Below, in pieces: positions 43,611-52,114 of a stretch of 64,000 nucleotides of DNA. A program made the position numbers and the translations under genes. The DNA is taken from assembly GCF_014649395.1 (NCBI RefSeq), contig NZ_BMSY01000001.1, positions 1,116,001-1,180,000 of the forward strand. The letters run 5' to 3'. This DNA comes from Streptomyces aureoverticillatus (GTDB taxonomy: Bacteria > Actinomycetota > Actinomycetes > Streptomycetales > Streptomycetaceae). Below the pieces are notes generated by a model. The model was given only the letters and a program-made list of their open reading frames with translations. It was not told the DNA's origin and did not search any database. Position 1 is the first letter of the stretch, and every line of letters starts with the position of its first letter.

Positions 43611-45095
43611 CTACCGCGCCTCTTCCTCCGCCCCGTTCGCACCGCGCTCGAGCCCGACCCACTTCTTGCTGTCGAGCGAGAACCCGAACACGGGGTTGCC
43701 CCGGTCACCGCTGGTGCGGAACGGCTTGCCCGAGGCGTCGATCCGTACGGTGCCGTGCCGCTTGCCGCTGGACCACTCCAGCTCCAGGTACCAGCTCACG
43801 TCGTGCGCCTTGACGTCCGCGTCGACGAAGAAGGTCTCCGGGTCGCTCTCGCTCACCTTGTAGGGGAAGGTGGTCTCCCCGGACTTGGGGGTCAGGCGCG
43901 GGACCGACGCGTCGAGGTTCACGTCGAAGGAGTGCTTGGGTACGTCGCCGCCGCAGCCGACGCCGACGTACCCCATCTCGTAGCTGTTCCGCTTGAGCGG
44001 CGCGCCGCTGCCGACGACACGGATGTTGAGCGACTCCAGGACGACGGTGTCGTCTCCCGTGCCCTGGACGGTCAGCTTCACGGTCTGCCGCCCCGCGGGG
44101 ACCGCGCCGTTCGCGGCCACCCAGCCGGGGGCGTCCTGCTCGTTCGGCGGCGGCGAGAGGCGGCTCGGCTCCCGGGCGACGAGGTACGGCTGGCCGCAGG
44201 GGTTGTACCAGAAGTGCGGCTGCGTGGACACCGTCAGAGGCACCGCGCCGGCCGCGGGTGCGTCGCCGGTGGTCCCGTCGCCGGCGGATCCGGAGGGCGC
44301 GGAACCGCCCTTGCCGATACGCCCCTTGCCTCCGCCGGCCCTCTCCTCCCCGCCGCCTTCGCCACTGCCGCCGCGCGCGTCCTTCCGCTTCCCGTCCTCG
44401 TCCCCCGGGGACGACTTGCCCGACGGACGCCCCGGCTTGCCCTCCCCGCCCTCGGTGACCTCGTCCCCGGCGGACGGTCCGCGCCCGGCGGCCGCCTTCC
44501 CACCGCCGCCCGACGACCCGTCGGACGCGGCTTGCAGGGCGAGCGCGGTACCACCGAGCGCGAGCACGGCCCCGACAGCGGCAACCACGACAAACTGCCG
44601 CCGCTTCCGCCGCGGCGCCGCGGGGCGATGGGTGACGAGGGGAGCCTCGGACGCGGGCTCGGGCTCGGGGTGCGCTTCCTGTTCCGTCCCCCGCTGCTGT
44701 GGGCAATCGTCCCGCGGGGCGAGTGGGTCCTCCCCTGCTTGAGCGGAGTCGAGAGCTTGGGGAAGGGTGGGCACAGCCCCAGGACCAGGGTCACTGGACT
44801 CTGGGGCCAACTCAGCTTCCGCTACGGGAACATCAGGCTCCCCCTCGGCCCGCTTCCCCCGCGTCGCGTCAGCGACAATCCACCTCCGGTGAAGCTCCAC
44901 CAACTCCGCGGGCGACGCCTTGCAAAGGCGACCAAACCGCTCCACAGGAGCGAACTCCACCGGCACGGCCGTGCCGTTCACATAGCGGTGCAACGTAGAC
45001 GTACTCACGTGCAACCGCTTGGCCAGCACCCCATAACTGAGCCCCGACCGCCCCTTGAGCTCCTTGAGCAGTTCGGCGAACCCCTCGGCTCCCAC
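43611..45095 (-). CDS. membrane-anchored HTH protein with extracytoplasmic sensor-like domain
   Basis: GTG 45095 is preceded by GGAGGAACG and yields 494 residues. Residues 1-65 form an XRE HTH (ELKGRSGLSYGVLAKRLHV, TSTLHRYVNGTAVPVEF). A Glu/Pro-rich linker follows, then one transmembrane helix (RQFVVVAAVGAVLALGGTAL) and a Gly/Lys-rich linker. The beta-rich outer domain has PHFWYNPCGQPYLV and GYVGVGCGG. Part of the cytoplasmic linker (VPTLPQALDSAQAGEDP) is encoded by an intergenic-type repeat, 44725-44780. Likely a one-component transmembrane regulator; ligand and targets unknown. Confidence 0.85.
   Translation of the reverse strand: MGAEGFAELLKELKGRSGLSYGVLAKRLHVSTSTLHRYVNGTAVPVEFAPVERFGRLCKASPAELVELHRRWIVADATRGKRAEGEPDVPVAEAELAPESSDPGPGAVPTLPQALDSAQAGEDPLAPRDDCPQQRGTEQEAHPEPEPASEAPLVTHRPAAPRRKRRQFVVVAAVGAVLALGGTALALQAASDGSSGGGGKAAAGRGPSAGDEVTEGGEGKPGRPSGKSSPGDEDGKRKDARGGSGEGGGEERAGGGKGRIGKGGSAPSGSAGDGTTGDAPAAGAVPLTVSTQPHFWYNPCGQPYLVAREPSRLSPPPNEQDAPGWVAANGAVPAGRQTVKLTVQGTGDDTVVLESLNIRVVGSGAPLKRNSYEMGYVGVGCGGDVPKHSFDVNLDASVPRLTPKSGETTFPYKVSESDPETFFVDADVKAHDVSWYLELEWSSGKRHGTVRIDASGKPFRTSGDRGNPVFGFSLDSKKWVGLERGANGAEEEAR
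44725..44780. repeat. intergenic-type palindromic repeat inside a coding sequence
   Basis: The segment shares CCCCTGCT, AGAGCTTGGGG and the 16-mer GGGTGGGCACAGCCCC with intergenic copies at 42283-42298, 49303-49362 and 59093-59153. It is in frame within the HTH protein. Confidence 0.6.
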
Positions 45096-45320
45096 CGTTC
45101 CTCCGTCCCGCGCGACCGTTCCAGGTGACGCCCATTCCCCCAGGTCAGAGCCGGTACGACCATTCCAGTGTCCCGAACTCCCCGGCCGGGCTGGCCCTTG
45201 GGACAGGGCGGCGTACAAGCTGCTGTCATCCAAGCACGCCGACCGGGGCCCATAGCCAGGCGGCTCGCTTCACCCCCCGCGTCATCTCTCTCACTCACCG
45301 ACCCGTCGAAGGGGTTCACC

Positions 45321-46019
45321 ATGCGTACCCGCATGCTCGCCGCCGCCACCATCGCCCTCGCCACGCTGTCCCTGACGGCGTGCGGATCCGAAGACAACGT
45401 GCGTGACGAGGGCGCGGCGAAGCCGTCGGGGGCCGCGTCCGGCGAGGGGGTCGGAGGCACGTCGTCCGGCAGCAGCGGCGACGCGACCCCGAGCAGCGAC
45501 CACACGAAGTCCCGGGAGACGGACGGCAAGGGCACGTCCCCCGGCAAAGACACAGGCACAAGCACCGGCACCGGCACCGCCGACGGCTCCGACCCCAACG
45601 CCCCCGAGAACCGCGTCCCGTGCTCCGCCGCCAACACGTCGATCACGGCCGCCCCGGTCTCCCGCCCGCTGAACTACATGCTGATCACCATCACCAACAC
45701 CGGCTCCAAGATGTGCGACCTGCCGGGCTACCCGATCCTCAAGTTCGAGGGCGCCCAGTCGGTGCCGCCGGTGATCGAGGACAGCAAGCCGCAGGCGGTG
45801 ACGTCGCTGAAGCCGGGCGGCAAGGGCTACGCGGCCGCGATCCTGTCCGCCGGCGACGGCAGCGGCGGCGAGGGCCGCACCGCCACCACCCTCCAGGTCG
45901 GCTTCCAGGGCAGCGACCGGATGGCCGACGCGGCGCTCCAGGCGCGCGGCGTGCACATCGACGACTCGCTGCGCGTCAGCTACTGGCAGTCCGACGCGGC
46001 GACGGCCCTCGCGTCCTGA
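45321..46019 (+). CDS. DUF4232 lipoprotein
   Basis: ATG 45321 (AAGGGG upstream) gives 232 residues. The signal has lipobox TLSLTACGSED (Cys near 20). A Ser/Gly/Thr-rich linker leads to a DUF4232 beta-sandwich with VPCSAANTSITA, LITITNTGSKMCDLPGYPIL and GKGYAAAIL. Two cysteines are conserved as in the family. It is a surface-anchored protein of unknown role, common in Streptomyces. Confidence 0.87.
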   Translation: MRTRMLAAATIALATLSLTACGSEDNVRDEGAAKPSGAASGEGVGGTSSGSSGDATPSSDHTKSRETDGKGTSPGKDTGTSTGTGTADGSDPNAPENRVPCSAANTSITAAPVSRPLNYMLITITNTGSKMCDLPGYPILKFEGAQSVPPVIEDSKPQAVTSLKPGGKGYAAAILSAGDGSGGEGRTATTLQVGFQGSDRMADAALQARGVHIDDSLRVSYWQSDAATALAS

Positions 46020-46071
46020 CCCGGCGACGGCCGAACGCCGCGGACGCACCCGCCCGGTGGTCGGCCGGTTC

Positions 46072-46112
46072 ACTTACCTATTCGTAAGTACCGCACTAAA
46101 TAGTCGGTACTT
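46072..46112. promoter_or_regulatory. paired inverted repeats upstream of the imine-reductase-like gene
   Basis: ACTTAC-N6-GTAAGT (46072-46089) overlaps a second inverted repeat, AAGTACCG-N11-CGGTACTT (46086-46093 with 46105-46112), in an AT-rich patch. The shared AAGTA/TACTT half-sites suggest two operator sites for one dimeric regulator, most like HxlR or MarR families. No such gene lies next to it in the window. Confidence 0.5.
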
Positions 46113-46210
46113 GTCGGGCAGTTCGGGCACGGCGAGGATCGAGGTGATCCACGGATCACCCACCCCAGCGCGCTTTCCGCGTCCAGCGTCATCTGCGAAG
46201 GAGCCCCGCC

Positions 46211-47101
46211 GTGCCCGCCACCGACCCCACCCCCGCCGCCCGCCCCGTCTCCGTCCTCGGCCTCGGCATGATGGGCTCCGCCCTGGCCGCCGCGCTGCTG
46301 AAGGCGGGGCACCCGACGACGGTCTGGAACCGCACCGCGGCGAAGACCGGACCGCTCGTCGCGCAGGGCGCGACCCCGGCCGACACCCCTGCGGCCGGGG
46401 TCGCCGCGAGCCCGCTCGTGATCGCCTGCCTGACGACGAACGACAACGTGCGCGAGCTGTTCGCGCCGCTCACCGCGGAGCTGCGCGGCCGCACCCTGGT
46501 GAACCTCACCAACGGAACGCCGTCCCAGGCCCGGGAGTTGGCGGCCTGGGCCGCGGAGCACGGGATCGCCTACGTCGACGGCGGCATCATGGCCGTACCG
46601 CAGATGATCGCGGGTCCGGGCGCGTACATCCTCTACAGCGGCGACGAGGCGGCGTACGCGGCGCACCGCGACACGCTCGCCGCGCTGGCCGACACCCGGT
46701 GGGTCGGCACGGACGCCGGCCGCGCCGCCCTGTGGGACCTGGCCCTGCTGACCGGCATGTACGGCATGGGCATCGGCGTCGCCCAGGCCTACGCGCTGAT
46801 CGGCAGCGCGGGCGTGCCGGCGAAGGACTTCGCGCCGCTCCTGACGGACTGGGTCATCGCGATGACCCAGGGGATCGTGCCCGGCACGGCCGAGGCCATC
46901 GACTCCGGGCAGCACCTCACGGACGTCTCCAACCTGGAGATGAACCTGGCGGTGCTGCCGAATTTCACCGAGACGTTCGCCGAACACGGCGTCGCCGACG
47001 CGGTGTTCGGGTCGCTGCGGCCGCTCCTGGAACGCGCGGTCGCCGAGGGGCACGGCGCCGACGGCCTGTCGCGGATGGTCGACATGCTCAAGACCCCGTA
47101 G
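46211..47101 (+). CDS. NAD(P)-dependent oxidoreductase (imine-reductase/hydroxyisobutyrate-dehydrogenase superfamily)
   Basis: GTG 46211 follows GAAGGAG. The 296-residue protein has a Rossmann domain with VLGLGMMGSALAAALLKAG and TVWNRTAAKTGPLVAQGA, and a helical C-terminal domain with DLALLTGMYGMGIGVAQAYA. The usual catalytic lysine helix of beta-hydroxyacid dehydrogenases (GxxGxGxxxK) reads GTDAGRAALWDLALL, lacking that Lys, as in imine reductases. It is therefore more likely to reduce imines or related C=N compounds. Operator repeats lie 100 bp upstream. Confidence 0.88.
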   Translation: MPATDPTPAARPVSVLGLGMMGSALAAALLKAGHPTTVWNRTAAKTGPLVAQGATPADTPAAGVAASPLVIACLTTNDNVRELFAPLTAELRGRTLVNLTNGTPSQARELAAWAAEHGIAYVDGGIMAVPQMIAGPGAYILYSGDEAAYAAHRDTLAALADTRWVGTDAGRAALWDLALLTGMYGMGIGVAQAYALIGSAGVPAKDFAPLLTDWVIAMTQGIVPGTAEAIDSGQHLTDVSNLEMNLAVLPNFTETFAEHGVADAVFGSLRPLLERAVAEGHGADGLSRMVDMLKTP

Positions 47102-47126
47102 GGCAGCGGCCCCAGACGCCACGGCA

Positions 47127-48134
47127 TCACGGGACCAGCACCACCTTGCCGGTCGTCTCCCGCCGCTCCATCGCCGCGTGCACCTCGGCGGCATGGGCGA
47201 GCGGGAACGACTGGACGGCGGGGGTGAGCGCGCCGCCCGCGGCGGCGGCCAGGGCGCGGCGTTCGTGGTCGCGCCGGTCCGACGGCCGCGAGAAGAGCTC
47301 CAGGAGGGCGTTCACGTACGTGATGTTCCGGCCCTTGAGCGCGTCGTCGCCGGGCACGAACTCCACCTGGGACGCGGACCCGATCGACACGAACCGCCCG
47401 CCGTCGGCGAGCAGCCCGAACGCGGTGGCGGCCTGCTCGCCGCCCACCCCGTCGAGCACGACGGTGGGACGCCGCCCGCCGAGCAGCGCCCGGACTTCGT
47501 CGTCCCACCCGTCCTCGCGGTAGTCGACCGCGAAGACGTCGCCCTTGCCCTCACCACCGCCACCGCCCGCCCCGAGCTTGCGCACCGCCGCGACCTTCCC
47601 GGGCCCGCCCGCCACGCCGACGACGGTCGCGCCCAGCTCGTGTGCGTACTGCACGACGAGCCGCCCCACGCCTCCGGCGGCCGAGGTCACCAACACCACG
47701 TCGTCCGGGGTGAGTTCGGCGATGTCGAGCAGCCCGATGGTGGTGGTCCCGGTGACGACCATGGCGACGGCGGCCTCGAAGCCGATCCCGCCGGGCACCG
47801 CGTGCAGCTCACCCACGTCGGCGACGGCCAGCTCGGCGTACCCACCGGGCGTGCCGTACGCGGTCACGACGGCCCGCCCCAGCCACTCCTGCCCGACCCC
47901 CGGCCCGACGGAGTCGACGACCCCGGCCACCTCACCCCCGAAGATGGCCGGCAACTCGGGCGCGGGCGGCGCCAACTCCCCCGCGGCCCCGGCCCGCAAC
48001 ACGGTCTCGATGAAGTGCACCCCGGCCGCCCGCACGACGATCCGCACCTGCCCCGGCCCGGGCTCCGGGTCGGGCACGGTCTCGTACGAAAGGTTCTCGG
48101 CGGGCCCGAATTCATGAAGTACGACGGCGTGCAT
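47127..48134 (-). CDS. quinone-oxidoreductase-type zinc-independent MDR
   Basis: ATG 48134 with GGGAGGACC upstream gives 335 residues. The N-terminal GroES-like domain starts MHAVVLHEFGPAENLSYETV. The nucleotide domain has LVTSAAGGVGRLVVQYAHEL and ATVVGVAGGPGKVAAVRKLG, and the end is RRETTGKVVLVP. Zinc-ligand motifs are absent, so it belongs to the QOR class, which reduces quinones or enones with NADPH. A 32-nt near-perfect palindrome lies 53 bp upstream. It converges on the imine-reductase-like gene. Confidence 0.9.
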   Translation of the reverse strand: MHAVVLHEFGPAENLSYETVPDPEPGPGQVRIVVRAAGVHFIETVLRAGAAGELAPPAPELPAIFGGEVAGVVDSVGPGVGQEWLGRAVVTAYGTPGGYAELAVADVGELHAVPGGIGFEAAVAMVVTGTTTIGLLDIAELTPDDVVLVTSAAGGVGRLVVQYAHELGATVVGVAGGPGKVAAVRKLGAGGGGGEGKGDVFAVDYREDGWDDEVRALLGGRRPTVVLDGVGGEQAATAFGLLADGGRFVSIGSASQVEFVPGDDALKGRNITYVNALLELFSRPSDRRDHERRALAAAAGGALTPAVQSFPLAHAAEVHAAMERRETTGKVVLVP

Positions 48135-48186
48135 CTGGTCCTCCCGACATGGAAAACGACTCGACGCACCCACCCTCGAACCTCAA

Positions 48187-48218
48187 CAGCGGTTGAAGTC
48201 AAGTGACTCCAACCGCTG
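48187..48218. promoter_or_regulatory. 32-nt near-perfect palindrome (operator or hemB terminator)
   Basis: Outer arms CAGCGGTTG and its complement, plus a five-base inner stem, give 14 of 15 matching pairs. On the minus strand TTGACT sits within it, as a -35 would for the QOR gene; long dyads over the promoter are typical of MerR-type control. Because hemB ends at 48248, it could instead be the hemB terminator. Confidence 0.5.
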
Positions 48219-48247
48219 TGCGGGCCTCTTCGGGCTTGCTTCCGGGC

Positions 48248-49237
48248 CTACAGTCCCCGAGCCACCTCGGTGGCCCAGTACGTGAGAATCATCCGCGCCC
48301 CGGCCCGCTTGATGCCGAGCAGCGACTCCATGATCGCCTTGTCGCGGTCGATCCAGCCGCGCTCTGCGGCGGCCTGGATCATCGCGTACTCGCCGCTGAT
48401 CTGGTACGCGGCCACGGGCACGTCGACCGCGTCGGCGACCTTGGCCAGGATGTCGAGGTAGGGGCCCGCGGGCTTCACCATCACCATGTCGGCGCCCTCT
48501 TCGAGGTCGAGCGCCAGCTCCCGCAGGGACTCCCGGCTGTTGGCCGGGTCCTGCTGGTACGTCTTGCGGTCACCCTTCAGGGAGGAGCCGACGGCCTCCC
48601 GGAACGGCCCGTAGAACGCCGACGAATACTTCGCCGTGTACGCGAGCACCGCCACGTCCTCGTGCCCGGTCTGGTCGAGCGCGTCGCGGACGACGCCGAT
48701 CTGACCGTCCATCATCCCGCTCGGGCCGACCACGTGCGCCCCGGCGTCGGCCTGGACCTGCGCCATCTCCGCGTACCGCTCCAGGGTCGCGTCGTTGTCG
48801 ACCCGCCCCTGCTCGTCCAGGACCCCGCAGTGCCCGTGGTCGGTGAACTCGTCCAGGCACAGGTCGGACATGACGATCAGGTCGTCCCCGACCTCCGCCC
48901 GCACATCGCGCAACGCGACCTGGAGGATCCCGTCCGGGTCGGTGCCGGCGGTGCCGAGGCCGTCCTTCTTGGCCTCCTCCGGCACCCCGAACAGCATGAT
49001 CCCCGAGACCCCCGCCGCGGCCGCCTCCACGGCGGCCTTCTTCAGGCTGTCCCGGGTGTGCTGGAACACCCCGGGCATGGACGCGATCTCGACGGGCTCG
49101 CCGATGCCCTCGCGCACGAAGGCGGGCAGCACCAGGTCGGCGGGGTGCAGCCGGGTCTCGGCGACCATGCGCCGCATGGTGGGGGTGGTGCGCAACCGCC
49201 GCGGCCGCGAACCCGGGAACGAACCGTACGTACTCAC
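48248..49237 (-). CDS. hemB: porphobilinogen synthase HemB
   Basis: The 329-residue enzyme condenses two 5-aminolevulinates. The Schiff-base lysines lie in [17 protein letters not shown] (near 199) and [14 protein letters not shown] (near 251). The metal site reads [14 protein letters not shown]: the outer two cysteines of the zinc-type CxCx7C motif are present, but the middle one is Asp. It follows hemD after a 244-bp gap filled by a repeat, so it may have its own promoter. Confidence 0.95.
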   Translation of the reverse strand: MSTYGSFPGSRPRRLRTTPTMRRMVAETRLHPADLVLPAFVREGIGEPVEIASMPGVFQHTRDSLKKAAVEAAAAGVSGIMLFGVPEEAKKDGLGTAGTDPDGILQVALRDVRAEVGDDLIVMSDLCLDEFTDHGHCGVLDEQGRVDNDATLERYAEMAQVQADAGAHVVGPSGMMDGQIGVVRDALDQTGHEDVAVLAYTAKYSSAFYGPFREAVGSSLKGDRKTYQQDPANSRESLRELALDLEEGADMVMVKPAGPYLDILAKVADAVDVPVAAYQISGEYAMIQAAAERGWIDRDKAIMESLLGIKRAGARMILTYWATEVARGL

Positions 49238-49302
49238 TGCCTCATGCCACCTTTACAACTCACGCTGCCGTCAGCCCATTTCAGTCCGTCCGGCGCCATT
49301 TC

Positions 49303-49462
49303 AGCCCGTCGAGGGGGTCCCCCCTGCTCTTTAAGAGCTTGGGGGAGTTTGAGGACGAGGCCGAAGGCCGATCGGCAGGGGCCTGTCCCACCCGCCCGGG
49401 ACCCCCACCCCGGGGGTCCGGGGGCGGCAGCCCCCGGTTTCGGGGAAGGGGCGGGACTGGGG
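49303..49462. repeat. intergenic palindromic repeat, copy A (hemB-hemD gap)
   Basis: The core (49303-49362) reads through CCCGTCGAGGGGGTCC, CCCTGCTCTTTAAGAGCTTG and GTTTGAGGACGAGGCC, near-identical to 59093-59153. Downstream are two hairpins, GGACCCCC/GGGGGTCC and CCGGGGGC/GCCCCCGG, then GGGAAGGGGCGGGACTGGGG-like sequence, as in the other copy. It may terminate the rex-hemACD transcript. Confidence 0.75.
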
Positions 49463-49481
49463 CGCCCCCGCGAGGCCAACC

Positions 49482-51143
49482 CTACGGCGCCGCCGCCCGC
49501 CGCCGCCGAGCCCCCGGCCGCCGCTCACTGGGCCGAGTAACGGCATCCCCGGCCTCCAGCGCGGCAGCGCGCCGCTGCGCCCCGAACTGCGCGAGGGCCT
49601 CGGCCAGCTTGTGCACGGACGGCTCCGGAGCCATCACGTCCACCCGCAGCCCGTGCTCCTCCGCGGTCTTCGCGGTGGCGGGCCCGATGCAGGCGATCAC
49701 GGTCACGTTGTGCGGCTTCCCGGCGATGCCCACCAGATTCCGCACCGTCGACGACGAGGTGAAGAGCACGGCATCGAACCCGCCGCCCTTGATGGCCTCA
49801 CGCGTCTCCGCGGGCGGCGGCGAGGCACGCACCGTCCGATAGGCGGTGACGTCGTCGACCTCCCACCCGAGGTCGATCAGCCCGGCGACCAGCGTCTCCG
49901 TGGCGATGTCGGCCCGCGGCAGGAAGACCCGGTCGATCGGGTCGAAGACGGGATCGTAGGGAGGCCAGTCCTCCAACAGCCCCGCAGCGGACTGCTCCCC
50001 GCTGGGAACCAGATCCGGCTTCACACCAAAAGCAACCAACGCGGCAGCGGTCTGCTCGCCCACGGCGGCGACCTTGATCCCGGCGAAGGCACGGGCGTCG
50101 AGCCCGTACTCCTCGAACTTCTCCCGCACGGCCTTGACCGCGTTCACCGAGGTGAAGGCGATCCACTCGTACCGCCCGGTGACGAGCCCCTTGACCGCGC
50201 GCTCCATCTGCTGCGGCGTCCGCGGCGGCTCGACGGCGATCGTCGGCACCTCGTGCGGCACGGCGCCGTACGAACGAAGCTGGTCGGAGAGCGAGGCCGC
50301 CTGCTCCTTGGTGCGCGGTACGAGGACCCGCCAGCCGAACAGCGGCTTCGACTCGAACCACGAGAGCTGGTCGCGCTGGGCGGCGGCGGAGCGCTCACCG
50401 ACCACGGCTATGACGGCCTGCCCGCCGTCCGGCGACGGCAGCACCTTGGCCTGCTTGAGGACCTGCGCGATGGTGCCGAGCGTCGCGGTCCAGGTGCGCT
50501 GGCGCGTCGTCGTACCGGCGATGGTCACCGTCATCGGGGTGTCGGGCTTGCGCCCGGCGGACACCAGCTCACCGGCGGCGGCCGCGACCGAGTCAAGCGA
50601 CGTGGAGACGACGACCGTCCCGTCGGAGGCGCCGACCTCGCCCCAGCACCGCTCGGAGGCGGTACGGGCGTCGACGAACCGCACGTCCGTGCCCTGCGCG
50701 TCCCGCAGCGGCACCCCCGCGTACGCGGGCACACCGACCGCGGCCGCGATGCCCGGCACCACCTCGAAGGGGATGCCCTCGGCGGCGCAGGCGAGCATCT
50801 CCCCGGCCGCGTACGCGTCCAGGCCCGGATCGCCGCTGACCGCACGCACGACCCGCCTGCCGCCCCGCGCGGCCTCCATGACAAGATTGGCCGCGGCTGA
50901 GGCCGAAGGCCCGTCGCCGCTCGCTGACGTGCCGTCAGCGGCCTGCGGGAGAGGTGTGTCCACACCCCCTCGGGCATGCACACGTACGACATCGAGAACA
51001 TCCGGCTCGGCGATCAGCACATCCGCTCGGGCCAGCGCCTCGACGGCGCGCAGAGTCAGCAGTCCCGGATCTCCGGGTCCGGCACCGAGAAAGGTGACGT
51101 GCCCGTGTGCGGGAAGGCCGGGAAGGTTCGAGGTGGGGCTCAA
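49482..51143 (-). CDS. hemD: fused uroporphyrinogen-III C-methyltransferase / uroporphyrinogen-III synthase
   Basis: TTG 51143 is the likely start: it overlaps the hemC stop (TTGA) and has GGGGGAG upstream. The 553-residue protein is a fusion. Residues about 1-250 are a CobA/SUMT tetrapyrrole methylase (HVTFLGAGPGDPGLLTLRAV, RAVSGDPGLDAYAAGE, VPGIAAAVGVPAYAGVPLRD). The C-terminal half is HemD (GWRVLVPRTKEQAASL, FTSVNAVKAVREKF, VLFTSSSTVRNLVG). It closes hydroxymethylbilane to uroporphyrinogen III and methylates it toward sirohaem and cobalamin. This fusion is normal in actinobacteria. Confidence 0.93.
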   Translation of the reverse strand: MSPTSNLPGLPAHGHVTFLGAGPGDPGLLTLRAVEALARADVLIAEPDVLDVVRVHARGGVDTPLPQAADGTSASGDGPSASAAANLVMEAARGGRRVVRAVSGDPGLDAYAAGEMLACAAEGIPFEVVPGIAAAVGVPAYAGVPLRDAQGTDVRFVDARTASERCWGEVGASDGTVVVSTSLDSVAAAAGELVSAGRKPDTPMTVTIAGTTTRQRTWTATLGTIAQVLKQAKVLPSPDGGQAVIAVVGERSAAAQRDQLSWFESKPLFGWRVLVPRTKEQAASLSDQLRSYGAVPHEVPTIAVEPPRTPQQMERAVKGLVTGRYEWIAFTSVNAVKAVREKFEEYGLDARAFAGIKVAAVGEQTAAALVAFGVKPDLVPSGEQSAAGLLEDWPPYDPVFDPIDRVFLPRADIATETLVAGLIDLGWEVDDVTAYRTVRASPPPAETREAIKGGGFDAVLFTSSSTVRNLVGIAGKPHNVTVIACIGPATAKTAEEHGLRVDVMAPEPSVHKLAEALAQFGAQRRAAALEAGDAVTRPSERRPGARRRRAAAP

Positions 51144-52114
51144 AGTGCTCGCTCCCCCATCAGACCGGCCGCGCCCTTGGCGAGCATCTCGGCGGCGAGT
51201 TCCCGCCCGAGCGCCATCGCCTGGTCTTCCGTTTCGGGCACGGGACCGGTGGTGGACAGCTGCACCAGCGTCGAGCCGTCGGTGGCACCGACGACGCCGC
51301 GCAGGCGCATTTCCTTGACAATCTGCCCGTCGGCCAGCAAGTCGGCCAACGCGCCGACGGGCGCGCTGCAACCGGCTTCCAGGGCGGCGAGCAGGGCTCG
51401 CTCGGCGGTCACGGCGGCCCGGGTGTACGGGTCGTCGAGCTCGGCGAGCGCGGCGGCGAGTGACGCGTGGGTCGCGGCGCACTCGATCGCCAGTGCCCCC
51501 TGGCCGGGGGCGGGCAGAACGGTGTCGACCGACAGGAAGTCGGTCACCTCGTCGGTCAGGCCGACGCGGTTGAGACCTGCGGCGGCGAGCACGACGGCGT
51601 CCAGCTTCCCGTCGCGCACGTATCCGATGCGGGTGTCGATGTTCCCGCGGATCGCCACGGCCTCTATGGAGCTGCCGTGGTTGCGGGCGTAGGCGTTGAG
51701 CTGCGCCATGCGGCGCGGCGAGCCGGTGCCGATGCGCGCGGGCTTCTGCGGGGCGTCGGCCACCAGCTCCGCGAAGGTCAGTCCGTCGCGCGCGATCAGT
51801 ACGTCCCGCGGGTCCTCCCGCTCCGGCACGGCGGCGAGCGTGAGCTCGGCGGGCTGCGCGGTGGGCAGGTCCTTCAGCGAGTGCACGGCGAAGTCGACCT
51901 CACCGGCGAGCAGCGCGTCGCGCAGCGCCGTGACGAACACACCGGTGCCGCCGATCTGGGCGAGGTGCTCGCGCGAGGTGTCGCCGAACGTGGTGATCTC
52001 GACGAGCTCGACGGGCCGCCCCGTCAGCTCCGTGACCTTCCTCGCCACCTGCCCGGACTGGGCCATGGCCAGCTTGCTGCGCCTGGTCCCGAGTCTGAGT
52101 GCCTTCTCGGTCAT
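51140..52114 (-). CDS. hemC: porphobilinogen deaminase HemC
   Basis: The 324-residue protein starts ALRLGTRRSKLAMAQSGQVA. It has SLKDLPT, DVLIARDG, RIGTGSPRRMAQL, RGNIDTRIGYVRDG and the dipyrromethane-cofactor cysteine in LEAGCSAPVGALA (near 247). It polymerises four porphobilinogens to hydroxymethylbilane. It overlaps hemA by ATGA and hemD by TTGA, so the operon is translationally coupled throughout. Confidence 0.96.
   Translation of the reverse strand: MTEKALRLGTRRSKLAMAQSGQVARKVTELTGRPVELVEITTFGDTSREHLAQIGGTGVFVTALRDALLAGEVDFAVHSLKDLPTAQPAELTLAAVPEREDPRDVLIARDGLTFAELVADAPQKPARIGTGSPRRMAQLNAYARNHGSSIEAVAIRGNIDTRIGYVRDGKLDAVVLAAAGLNRVGLTDEVTDFLSVDTVLPAPGQGALAIECAATHASLAAALAELDDPYTRAAVTAERALLAALEAGCSAPVGALADLLADGQIVKEMRLRGVVGATDGSTLVQLSTTGPVPETEDQAMALGRELAAEMLAKGAAGLMGERAL

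Noticed and set aside
51144..51482. 5' extension of hemD to 51482
   Set aside because: It would lie entirely inside hemC in another frame. The TTG at 51143 with GGGGGAG upstream and a TTGA overlap explains the start.
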